A stretch of 64,000 bases of DNA. It comes from Aquimarina sediminis (GTDB taxonomy: Bacteria > Bacteroidota > Bacteroidia > Flavobacteriales > Flavobacteriaceae). A model generated the notes under the pieces. It had not been told where the DNA came from and searched no databases. It saw nothing but the letters and a program-made list of their open reading frames with translations. Location: positions 744,001 to 808,000 of the forward strand of contig NZ_POYJ01000002.1 in assembly GCF_002895435.1 (NCBI RefSeq). The letters are read 5' to 3'. The position numbers and the translations under genes were made by a program. Positions within the stretch are counted from its first letter, which is position 1, and each line of letters starts with the position of its first letter. Shown piece by piece: positions 54,154-61,432 of this stretch.

Positions 54154-54335
54154 AACACAGTTTCGTTTTCGGTTTCTAAAGGAATTTGACTTACTTCTTT
54201 TATATGCTCTTTTTTTGCGGTGAAAACCCACCAAAATAATGCGGCAAAGAATATGAAAAAGATGAGGAGAGAGATCATAGGATATATCTCAACACCGTCT
54301 ATACTTTCCATATGGCCTTTTATAAATTTTAACAT
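54150..54335 (-). CDS. ccoQ: cbb3 oxidase subunit CcoQ
   Basis: 61 residues with one transmembrane helix (about 18-42, YPMISLLIFFIFFAALFWWV) and a short charged tail. Size and position between ccoNO and ccoP identify it. Its stop overlaps the ccoP start. Confidence 0.88.
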   Translation of the reverse strand: MLKFIKGHMESIDGVEIYPMISLLIFFIFFAALFWWVFTAKKEHIKEVSQIPLETENETVL

Positions 54336-54340
54336 GGCGT

Positions 54341-56542
54341 TTATTCTTTTGTTTGAACTACAGTTTCTTCGTTTTTAACTTTTATATCTGTACCTAATCG
54401 TTGTATATAAGCAATCAAGGCAACAACTTCTCTATCTCTCATTTCTACAAAATCCATCCCATTTTCTTCTGCATATTTTTTGTCAGCTTCATAGGTATTA
54501 GCAAAATCAGGATCACTATACAAGTTCTTTTCAATAGTTGCTCCTTGTTCATCCATCCATTCTTGTGCTCTGGCAATTTCTTCAGGAGTATATGGTACTC
54601 CAAGTGCTACCATGGCATTCATCTTATCTTCAGTTTGAGAGCGATCGAGTTTATTTTTGATCAACCATTTGTAACTAGGCATGATAGATCCGGATGAGGT
54701 GCTTTGCGGGTCGTAAAAATGATTTAGATGCCAGTTGTCAGAATATTTACCTCCAATTCTCATTAAATCGGGACCAGTACGCTTACTTCCCCATAAAAAT
54801 GGATGATCATAGACGTATTCTCCTGCTTTAGAGTACTCCCCGTATCGTTCTACTTCACTTCTGAAAGGACGTATCATTTGTGAGTGACAGGATACACATC
54901 CTTCTCTTATATAGAGATCTCTACCTTCTAATTCGAGTGGGGTATATGGTTTTACACTAGTTATTGTTGGGATATTAGATTTTACCATTATTGTAGGAAC
55001 AATTTGAACAATACCTCCAATTAAAATGGCAATGGTAGCAAAAATTGTAAGTTTAACAGGTCTTCTTTCTAACCAGGTATGATATCCTTCTTTAGCAGTT
55101 CTGTGTTTTGTCACTTTAGTAAGTGGAGCCGCTTCAGCAAGTTCGTCTGTTACCGTGCTACCACTTTTTATGGTTTTGATAACATTGTATATCATGATAA
55201 ACATTCCCAAGATGAACATACTACCACCAATCGCACGCATCCAATACATTGGTATGATTTCATTTACAGTTTCCAAAAAGTTACCGTAAGTAAGTGTTCC
55301 GTCTGGATTAAATTGTTTCCACATAGAAGCCTGTACAAATCCAGCTACATACATAGGTAAAGAATACATAATAATACCTAGAGTACCTATCCAGAAGTGA
55401 GCATTAGCTAATCCTGTAGACCATAATTTGGTCTTAAATAATTTGGGAATTAACCAATATGCCATCCCGAAGGTCAAAAATCCATTCCAAGCTAAAGCAC
55501 CAACGTGTACATGGGCAATAATCCAATCACTAAAATGGGCAATCGCGTTTACATTCTTTAAAGAAAGCATGGGGCCTTCAAAAGTAGCCATACCGTATCC
55601 GGTAATTGCTACAACCATAAATTTCAAAACAGGGTCTGTTCTTACCTTATCCCAGGCTCCACGCAAGGTTAGTAGTCCATTGATCATACCTCCCCAAGAT
55701 GGGGCAATTAACATTACAGAGAATGCCACACCTAGATTCTGAGCCCAGTCGGGTAATGAAGAGTATAATAAGTGGTGAGGTCCAGCCCAGATATAGATAA
55801 ATATCAGAGACCAGAAGTGAACAATAGATAAGCGATAAGAATATACAGGTCTATTAGCTGCTTTCGGGATGAAGTAATACATTAATCCTAAAAAAGGAGT
55901 GGTAAGAAAGAATGCTACGGCATTATGACCATACCACCATTGTACTAATGCATCCTGAACGCCGGCATAAACCGAGTAACTTTTTAATGCACTTATTGGC
56001 AGTTCGAGACTATTGAAAATATGTAGAACCGCTACAGTAACAAAAGTAGCCAGGTAAAACCATATAGCAACATACATATGACGTTGTCTTCTTTTTAAAA
56101 TGGTTCCAATAAGGTTCCACCCAAAAGCAACCCAAACAATGGCTATGGCAATATCAAATGGCCATTCTAGTTCGGCATATTCTTTTGATGTGGTGTATCC
56201 CAAAGGAAGTGATATCGCTGCACCTACAATAATTAATTGCCAAGCCCAAAAGTTCACATTACTAAGTGTGTCATTAAACATTCGGGTTTTTAACAAACGT
56301 TGGGTTGAGTAATATATACCTGCAAAAATTGCATTACCAACGAATGCAAAAATTACAGCATTGGTGTGTAAAGGTCTTAATCGCCCAAAACTTAACCATG
56401 AGATTCCATCTGTTAAATTAGGGAATAAAAATAGGAAGGCTAATAATAGCCCTACTGCCATGCCGACTACACCCCAGAGTAGAGTGGCATATAAGAATTT
56501 TTTTACGATTTTATTATCGTAATAGAATTGTTCCATTTCCAT
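54341..56542 (-). CDS. ccoNO: fused cbb3 oxidase subunits CcoN-CcoO
   Basis: 733 residues. The CcoN part (about 1-470) has twelve helices with the heme/CuB histidines (WWYGHNAVAFFLT, WAGPHHLLYSSLP, SDWIIAHVHVGALAWNGF). The CcoO part (about 495-733) is membrane-anchored and carries one heme c site, REGCVSCHSQMIRPFRSE, and a Met-rich axial region (GSIMPSYKWLI). The fusion is usual in Bacteroidota. High-affinity terminal oxidase for low oxygen; operon ccoS-NO-Q-P. Confidence 0.96.
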   Translation of the reverse strand: MEMEQFYYDNKIVKKFLYATLLWGVVGMAVGLLLAFLFLFPNLTDGISWLSFGRLRPLHTNAVIFAFVGNAIFAGIYYSTQRLLKTRMFNDTLSNVNFWAWQLIIVGAAISLPLGYTTSKEYAELEWPFDIAIAIVWVAFGWNLIGTILKRRQRHMYVAIWFYLATFVTVAVLHIFNSLELPISALKSYSVYAGVQDALVQWWYGHNAVAFFLTTPFLGLMYYFIPKAANRPVYSYRLSIVHFWSLIFIYIWAGPHHLLYSSLPDWAQNLGVAFSVMLIAPSWGGMINGLLTLRGAWDKVRTDPVLKFMVVAITGYGMATFEGPMLSLKNVNAIAHFSDWIIAHVHVGALAWNGFLTFGMAYWLIPKLFKTKLWSTGLANAHFWIGTLGIIMYSLPMYVAGFVQASMWKQFNPDGTLTYGNFLETVNEIIPMYWMRAIGGSMFILGMFIMIYNVIKTIKSGSTVTDELAEAAPLTKVTKHRTAKEGYHTWLERRPVKLTIFATIAILIGGIVQIVPTIMVKSNIPTITSVKPYTPLELEGRDLYIREGCVSCHSQMIRPFRSEVERYGEYSKAGEYVYDHPFLWGSKRTGPDLMRIGGKYSDNWHLNHFYDPQSTSSGSIMPSYKWLIKNKLDRSQTEDKMNAMVALGVPYTPEEIARAQEWMDEQGATIEKNLYSDPDFANTYEADKKYAEENGMDFVEMRDREVVALIAYIQRLGTDIKVKNEETVVQTKE

Positions 56543-56543
56543 A

Positions 56544-56738
56544 TTAAGATTGTTTAGTTTTAGTGGATTCTGAAGATTTTTCTTTACTTTCTTTTATAAG
56601 TTCATCATCAAATAACATCCTTACAGAAGGAGTGTAGATATCATCGTATTGACCATTTCTGACAGACACAATGAAACTAATAAAAAAGACAATGGCAACG
56701 ATTATACTTATCGTTAAGAGGATATAAATTACACCCAT
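56544..56738 (-). CDS. ccoS: CcoS/FixS-like assembly protein
   Basis: 64 residues with one helix (GVIYILLTISIIVAIVFFIS) and the conserved QYDDIYTPSVRMLFDDE (the CcoS QFDDL..P..RIL.DD pattern). Helps cofactor insertion into CcoN. First gene of the operon, one base before ccoNO. The copper ATPase CcoI usually found beside it is not present in this window. Confidence 0.93.
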   Translation of the reverse strand: MGVIYILLTISIIVAIVFFISFIVSVRNGQYDDIYTPSVRMLFDDELIKESKEKSSESTKTKQS

Positions 56739-56757
56739 ACTTATTTTTGTTATAAGT

Positions 56758-56800
56758 CAAAAGTATGGGGGAATGCCCTCTTAAAAAATGACATTTATCA
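56758..56800 (-). promoter_or_regulatory. CRP/FNR-type site and -7 box of the cbb3 operon
   Basis: TGATAAATGTCA on the minus strand (56800-56789) with a perfect -7 box TACTTTTG (56765-56758) starting exactly 35 bases after its first T; the ccoS start is 20 bases further. Confidence 0.8.
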
Positions 56801-56969
56801 GCTTTTATTAATTAAGGTTTTCCTGTGCGTAAAGTGATGGGATTACAACACCTTTTTAACCGTGAAATGTTAATAATTGTTAAAATAGTACCTTTTTATG
56901 CATAGTACTGTAACAAAATTAAATAATCGACGTCTAGTAAGTATAAATCAATTTAAAAAAATAGAAATT

Positions 56970-57056
56970 ATGAGAACATTAGATAGTAATCAAATCACTA
57001 AAAAATTAAACGGAACCAAAGGTTATGTGTGGAATTCTAAAAGACGATACAGATAA
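56970..57056 (+). CDS. 28-residue cationic mini-protein 1 (diverged copy)
   Basis: 28 residues: begins MRTLDSNQITKKLNG, ends KGYVWNSKRRYR. First and most diverged of five tandem copies; differs from the others at about nine positions but keeps MRT, DSN, IT, GY and WNSKRRYR. I do not recognise a family. Net charge about +6, no hydrophobic helix and no signal or leader peptide. A TACCTTTT -7-like box lies at 56889-56896. Confidence 0.7.
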   Translation: MRTLDSNQITKKLNGTKGYVWNSKRRYR

Positions 57057-57118
57057 TCTTAATTAATATAGAGTAAACGAATAACAATTTATTTAATCAA
57101 TCAAAAAATACAGAAATT

Positions 57119-57205
57119 ATGAGAACTACAGATAGTAACAGAATTACAAGAAAAGTAAATGCATCAAACGGGTATACCTGGAATTCTAAAAGACGATACA
57201 GATAA
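57119..57205 (+). CDS. 28-residue cationic mini-protein 2
   Basis: 28 residues: MRTTDSNRITRKVNAS then NGYTWNSKRRYR. Net charge about +7. Tandem copy; differences from copies 3-5 are mostly in third codon positions (ATT/ATC, TAC/TAT, CGA/CGT), which indicates selection on the protein. Confidence 0.72.
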   Translation: MRTTDSNRITRKVNASNGYTWNSKRRYR

Positions 57206-57267
57206 TCTTAATTAATATAGAGTAAACGAATAACAATTTATTTAATCAATCAAAAAATACAGAAATT

Positions 57268-57354
57268 ATGAGAACTACAGATAGTAACAGAATTACAAGA
57301 AAAGTAAATGCATCAAACGGGTATACCTGGAATACAAAGAGACGATACAGATAA
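57268..57354 (+). CDS. 28-residue cationic mini-protein 3
   Basis: Same protein as copy 2 except Thr for Ser at residue 23 (YTWNTKRRYR). That change is encoded by TCT to ACA and is followed by a synonymous AAA to AAG change. Confidence 0.72.
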   Translation: MRTTDSNRITRKVNASNGYTWNTKRRYR

Positions 57355-57417
57355 TCTTAGTTAATATAGAGTAATACGAATAACAATTTATTTAATCAAT
57401 CAAAAAAGGCAGAAATT

Positions 57418-57504
57418 ATGAGAACTACAGATAGTAATAGAATCACAAGAAAAGTAAATGCTTCAAACGGTTATACTTGGAATACAAAGAGACGATACAG
57501 ATAG
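57418..57504 (+). CDS. 28-residue cationic mini-protein 4
   Basis: Identical protein to copy 3, although five codons differ at their third base (AAC/AAT, ATT/ATC, GCA/GCT, GGG/GGT, ACC/ACT) and the stop is TAG instead of TAA. This is the clearest sign in the array that the reading frame is maintained. Confidence 0.74.
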   Translation: MRTTDSNRITRKVNASNGYTWNTKRRYR

Positions 57505-57567
57505 TCTTAATTAATATAGAGTAATACGAATAACAATTTATTTAATCAATCAAAAAGGACAGGAATT

Positions 57568-57654
57568 ATGAGAACTACAGATAGTAACAGAATCACAAGA
57601 AAAGTAAATGCATCAACCGGGTACACCTGGAATTCAAAAAGACGTTATAGATAA
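57568..57654 (+). CDS. 28-residue cationic mini-protein 5
   Basis: As copy 2 with Thr for Asn at residue 17 (STGYTWNSKRRYR). Codons TAC, TCA, CGT and TAT are synonymous variants of those in copy 2. Last of the tandem set; the spacer after it is different and leads to a longer related gene. Confidence 0.72.
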   Translation: MRTTDSNRITRKVNASTGYTWNSKRRYR

Positions 57655-57702
57655 TAAATGTATAATAACAGACCCTTATATAGGGTTGAAAAACTAATCA
57701 TC

Positions 57703-57837
57703 ATGAGAACTTTAAGAAATATTAGAAAAAGACTAAAAACCGTGACACAAAAACAAAATATGTTTTTGGATAGCACAACAAATCTTTATAATTATGACGA
57801 GACTTTATTTACCGGAATTAAGCGTTATGCGCATTGA
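57703..57837 (+). CDS. 44-residue basic protein downstream of the array
   Basis: 44 residues: begins MRTLRNIRKRLKTVTQKQ, ends LFTGIKRYAH. It shares the MRTL start and a basic, tyrosine-containing end (KRYAH) with the mini-proteins, but is longer and Arg/Lys-rich at the N-terminus. Terminator 24 bases after the stop, so it likely closes the transcript. Possibly a partner or a diverged member; function unknown. Confidence 0.55.
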   Translation: MRTLRNIRKRLKTVTQKQNMFLDSTTNLYNYDETLFTGIKRYAH

Positions 57838-57860
57838 TTTAGATAAGATAATAGAATGAT

Positions 57861-57898
57861 AAGGCCGAATTTAATCAAAATTCGGCCTTATTTATTTT
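57861..57898 (+). terminator. Rho-independent terminator of the mini-gene array
   Basis: AAGGCCGAAT (57861-57870) pairs with ATTCGGCCTT (57880-57889), followed by ATTTATTTT. Between here and 58178 I see no feature. Confidence 0.85.
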
Positions 57899-58178
57899 AG
57901 GAAATTGCCTTGCTTACCAGTATGGGTCTAAGGTTGGAAAACGAGAAATTTCTTTATATTCCTTTGGTGGCTACCTAGAGAAATTTGTTTGGGAAATATC
58001 TTCAATTTTATTTATAACAGTTAAAAAAACAGTAGTTAAAATTTATAAATCCATAGTAGCACCTCTTATTATAGCTACGTATTTGCATTACTTTTACCTA
58101 AGTTTAAAAAATATTAAGAACGGCATAATGGTAAGTGTCTATAACGGGTTACCACAAATTAATTTTATTTTTTTAATA

Positions 58179-58343
58179 ATGAAAAAAGCAATTTTAAACT
58201 TAGGAAAAGCTTTAAACATCACAGAGCAAAAACAAATTACAGGAGGAAATTTAAGTAGTCCGGATGAATGTGATGAGAATCCTGGATCTTTAGAATGTAT
58301 CTGTAAAGAAAAAAGAAAGCCACGATTAATGTTATGTGATTAA
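58179..58343 (+). CDS. double-glycine leader peptide (bacteriocin-like)
   Basis: 54 residues from the ATG at 58179. A longer frame from 58083 would hide the typical start. Leader MKKAILNLGKALNITEQKQI then TGG (Gly22-Gly23), the class II/Bacteroidota double-glycine type cut by peptidase-containing ABC exporters. The predicted mature part of 31 residues has four cysteines (Cys31, 40, 42, 53) and an acidic start with a basic middle. No exporter or modification gene lies in the window. Bacteriocin or signalling role is inferred from the leader only. Confidence 0.75.
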   Translation: MKKAILNLGKALNITEQKQITGGNLSSPDECDENPGSLECICKEKRKPRLMLCD

Positions 58344-58355
58344 TCTATAGAATTC

Positions 58356-58387
58356 CTCGAGGCAGAGCCTCGAGGTGATTTATTTTG
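58356..58387. terminator. terminator hairpin between convergent genes
   Basis: CCTCGAGGC (58356-58364) pairs with GCCTCGAGG (58368-58376), followed by TGATTTATTTT. It ends the leader-peptide gene and lies just past the stop of the NrfD-like gene. Confidence 0.75.
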
Positions 58388-59600
58388 TCTTAAACCGTAA
58401 TTTTCCTGTTTCTATTTTGATTGCGGTTTTAGCTAATATAGTAAAAACAAAAGCTCCCAAAGCCCAAATACCTAGGGTTACTCCAATTTCAATTCCTGTC
58501 GGCATGTATTCTGAAATTTTCCCATAAGGTCCAGGGATAAATCCAGGTACAATTAGACCAAAACCTTTTTCGATCCAGATTGCGATAAAGAGAATAAAAC
58601 AGCAAAAATATAATACCTTTAGGTTGTTTCTTAGCTTTCCGAAAGTTAGTAAAATGGTGGCTAATACGTTTAATGGAATTGCAGTCCATATCCATGGTAA
58701 TAATGCAGTCTTACCATGTAGACCAAAAAATAGATAGTAAGCACTTTCACTATGATGAGTAGGTGCATAAAATTCTTTGAATAACTCAGAAACCAACATG
58801 ATCAAGTTAATTTGAGCTGCAACGGTAACGATCATTCCAATTTTTTTAATCGTTTTGTCTTCTATTTTAAATTCGGTGAACGTTCTTATAATAGCCAATA
58901 CTAAAATAATCAAAGCAGGACCGGCAGCAAATGCTGATGCTAAAAATCGAGGTCCTAGCAAAGCATTATTCCAGAAAGGACGAGCTTGTAAACCTTGGTA
59001 TAAAAAAGCAGTTACCAAATGAATCCCTACCGCCCAAAAAACAGATAATATTGCCCCAGGAACGTAGACTTTAGGATTCGGTACTTTTCCTTGGTATCGT
59101 CTAAAAAGAATATAAAACGGAATAGTAATATTAATAAAGAGGTATCCATTAAGCACTATCACATCCCAGGTTAGCATAGAATTCGGAAAATTAAACACAC
59201 CAATGCCTGGTATCATATGCCATAATACCGAAGGACCTCCCATATCGGCCACAACGAATGCTAAACACATAATTAATGCAGCTACAGCCAAGCCTTCTCC
59301 AATAAGGACAGCTTGCTTAAAATCGATATCTTTTAATACATATGTTGGCATCACCAGCATTACCGCAGCGGCAGCGACACCTACCAAAAATGTAAAATTA
59401 GAGATGTATAGCCCCCAGCTCACTCTATCAGTCATTCCAGTAACGCTAAGACCATGCTCTAGTTGTAGAGAATAACAGTACATTCCTATAAGCATCACAA
59501 AGGTCAGCAATGCCATCCATAGATGATATTTTTTTGAACCCTGAGTTGTGGTATCTATACTGTCTCTAACTAAACTTTTAAAAACTTTAAGTCGTTTCAT
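58380..59600 (-). CDS. nrfD: NrfD/PsrC-like quinol-binding membrane subunit
   Basis: 406 residues with about ten transmembrane helices (first at about 27-46). The pattern (DRVSWGLYISNFTFLVGVAA, DMGGPSVLWHMIPGIGVFNF, GARPFW-type loops such as LQARPFWNNALLGPRFLASA) matches NrfD/PsrC proteins that oxidise menaquinol. Partner of the ferredoxin gene upstream. In this operon it should pass electrons towards the multiheme cytochrome and NapBA. Last gene of the nap operon. Confidence 0.9.
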   Translation of the reverse strand: MKRLKVFKSLVRDSIDTTTQGSKKYHLWMALLTFVMLIGMYCYSLQLEHGLSVTGMTDRVSWGLYISNFTFLVGVAAAAVMLVMPTYVLKDIDFKQAVLIGEGLAVAALIMCLAFVVADMGGPSVLWHMIPGIGVFNFPNSMLTWDVIVLNGYLFINITIPFYILFRRYQGKVPNPKVYVPGAILSVFWAVGIHLVTAFLYQGLQARPFWNNALLGPRFLASAFAAGPALIILVLAIIRTFTEFKIEDKTIKKIGMIVTVAAQINLIMLVSELFKEFYAPTHHSESAYYLFFGLHGKTALLPWIWTAIPLNVLATILLTFGKLRNNLKVLYFCCFILFIAIWIEKGFGLIVPGFIPGPYGKISEYMPTGIEIGVTLGIWALGAFVFTILAKTAIKIETGKLRFKTK

Positions 59601-59646
59601 GTGTTGTTTTTATTATTTTCTAACGGTTGCATATAGTATGCTTTCA

Positions 59647-60768
59647 TTAATCCATAAAATACCAGAACTTAGGTTCTGTTCCGAGATCTTCTTTAAGCCT
59701 GAAAACTTTTTTATTGTTGAGTACCCATCGTATGGTACTATTAGGGTCTAGTAGATTTCCAAAAATTCTTGCTCCAGTTGGACACGCTTCTACGCAAGCA
59801 GGATTTTTACCTGCTCTAGAGCGTTGTACACAGAAAGTACATTTTTCCATGACTCCTTTTTTACGCATTCGGTTCCCTAGATAATGTTGGTTTTTATTGA
59901 TTTCATTTTCTGGTACCTCAGGGGTACTCCAGTTGAATCGTCGTCCATCGTATGGGCAAGCAGCCATGCAATATCGACAACCTACACACCAGTCATAATC
60001 TACTACTACTAGTCCGTCTTCTTCACGCCAAGTAGCTTGTACAGGACAAACTTCTACACAAGGAGGATTATCACAATGAAAACATTGCGTCCCCATGTAG
60101 AAATGACCTTCTGCAGGAACTTCGTGATAATAATTATCATCAGCTTCGTCAAACTTGAGTCCTTTTCCATCCTTCATCTCATGAATACGTATGTATTGCA
60201 TTTGCGAATTTCTATCCTGATTATTTTCTTCAACACATGCGCTTACGCAATCCATATATCCCTGACATTTAGAAATATTAAAGGCGTATCCAAAAAGAAC
60301 ATCTTTCTCGGCATTTTTTGAAGACATACTAATGTTTTGTCCTTTGCGTAATTGATATGAGCGTACTAGTCGATCCACCGTAGCCTTCTTTTCATCATCG
60401 GTCATTAACTTGTAATTGCCTTTAAATTGTTCTTCCCAATCTATTTGCGCTTTTTCTTTGCTTTCTTCTCCAGAGGTTAGGTTACACGATGTGCTTACGG
60501 CTCCTGCGCCTATAACTAAACTGGCTGTTAGTTTTCTGAAAGCGGTACGGCGATCCATTTTAACATCAAAAACCTGATCAAACCCATCTTTTTTACGCTC
60601 ATCACCAATTGCAGCATCTACGGCGGCATCAAATTCTTGATCACTAATTTGATCTTTGCTATGGGATCCACATCCTCCAGATGTGTTACCACAACTACAA
60701 GAACCTGTACTTTGTTTCTTTTTGCTGTTTAGACGCAGAGAAAACCATTTTTTAGTATTGTCGCTCAT
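59647..60768 (-). CDS. nrfC: NrfC/DmsB-like four-cluster ferredoxin
   Basis: 373 residues. An N-terminal extension with a Cys-rich tract (SCSCGNTSGGCG) leads to an internal twin-arginine-type signal (MDRRTAFRKLTASLVIGAGA). Then come four [4Fe-4S] cysteine sets: CQGYMDCVSACVEENN, CFHCDNPPCVEVCP, CVGCRYCMAACPYDGR and CTFCVQRSRAGKNPACVEAC. This is the electron-transfer subunit that pairs with NrfD. The long region before the twin arginine is unlike NrfC and recalls the fused proteins of alternative complex III, but no molybdopterin-like domain is present. Confidence 0.88.
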   Translation of the reverse strand: MSDNTKKWFSLRLNSKKKQSTGSCSCGNTSGGCGSHSKDQISDQEFDAAVDAAIGDERKKDGFDQVFDVKMDRRTAFRKLTASLVIGAGAVSTSCNLTSGEESKEKAQIDWEEQFKGNYKLMTDDEKKATVDRLVRSYQLRKGQNISMSSKNAEKDVLFGYAFNISKCQGYMDCVSACVEENNQDRNSQMQYIRIHEMKDGKGLKFDEADDNYYHEVPAEGHFYMGTQCFHCDNPPCVEVCPVQATWREEDGLVVVDYDWCVGCRYCMAACPYDGRRFNWSTPEVPENEINKNQHYLGNRMRKKGVMEKCTFCVQRSRAGKNPACVEACPTGARIFGNLLDPNSTIRWVLNNKKVFRLKEDLGTEPKFWYFMD

Positions 60769-60802
60769 TTTTAGTTGTATTAAATGAAAGTTCGATGTCT
60801 AA

Positions 60803-61432
60803 TTATTCTCGTTCTTTTACTTTTTGAGTATTGTATCTTGCTGGCCATTTGGTCTCAAAACTGGGTTTATGTGGGTTATGACAATTGACACAGGTCATCG
60901 ATGCTCTTGGAGGAGCCCATCCTGCTAGTTTTTTACCATGTGCCCCACCTTTCCAATCATCAAACTGCTTATTATGACATTGGCTACATAGTTTGTAGCT
61001 TCTGTTAAAATCGATGGTGGTACCGGTCAGGCTCTTTAGGTCGTTCATGTCATCTCCATTGTGGCAGGTGATACAGTTCATTGTATTTTGATCGGCATGT
61101 GCCAATTTGATGTCCCAATGTGCCTTTTTTGATTCATCTGTATGTTGCATCTCATGCAGTGGTTTGCTATGACATTCTGCACAGGCATAAGACTTAATTT
61201 GACTTTTACGTTCTGGGATGAGAAAAGTATGATCTCCTTCTGTAATTTCTATGGTTTTAACTCCTTCCAAATATTGTTCTGATGAAATAGAGGTGCCATG
61301 ATAATCTTTACTTTTGGCTTCTATTTTATCGGTAATACTGTGGTATTCATCTTCACCGTGTTTACACGAAAAAAAGAGAGTAGAAACAAGGAGGATACAG
61401 ATCAGAATATGTATGTTATTATATCTATTCAT
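60803..61432 (-). CDS. tetraheme cytochrome c lipoprotein of the nap operon
   Basis: 209 residues from the ATG at 61432; the frame from 61486 would overlap napB by 62 bases and spoil the lipoprotein signal. Lipobox LFFSCKHG. Four CxxCH sites: CAECHSKP, CITCHNGD, CSQCHNKQ and CVNCHNPH. It lacks the membrane helix of NapC/NrfH. It probably carries electrons between the NrfCD module and NapB at the membrane surface. Confidence 0.83.
   Translation of the reverse strand: MNRYNNIHILICILLVSTLFFSCKHGEDEYHSITDKIEAKSKDYHGTSISSEQYLEGVKTIEITEGDHTFLIPERKSQIKSYACAECHSKPLHEMQHTDESKKAHWDIKLAHADQNTMNCITCHNGDDMNDLKSLTGTTIDFNRSYKLCSQCHNKQFDDWKGGAHGKKLAGWAPPRASMTCVNCHNPHKPSFETKWPARYNTQKVKERE

Larger units (their letters stand above)
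56945..57654 (+). repeat. 149-150 bp tandem repeat array carrying mini-genes
   Basis: Starts of the five mini-ORFs are at 56970, 57119, 57268, 57418 and 57568 (steps of 149, 149, 150, 150). Each unit is an 87-base coding part plus a 62-63-base spacer (TCTTAATTAATATAGAGTAA ... AATCAATCAAAAAA...GAAATT). The spacers are nearly identical. No inverted repeats or transposase signatures border the array. Confidence 0.9.

Noticed and set aside
54401..54697. Plus-strand frames opposite ccoNO
   Set aside because: They shadow a well-conserved oxidase gene and show no domain or start context.
56945..57654. CRISPR array or satellite DNA
   Set aside because: The period is 149-150 bp, there are no unique spacers between short repeats, and third-base changes show each unit is a small gene.
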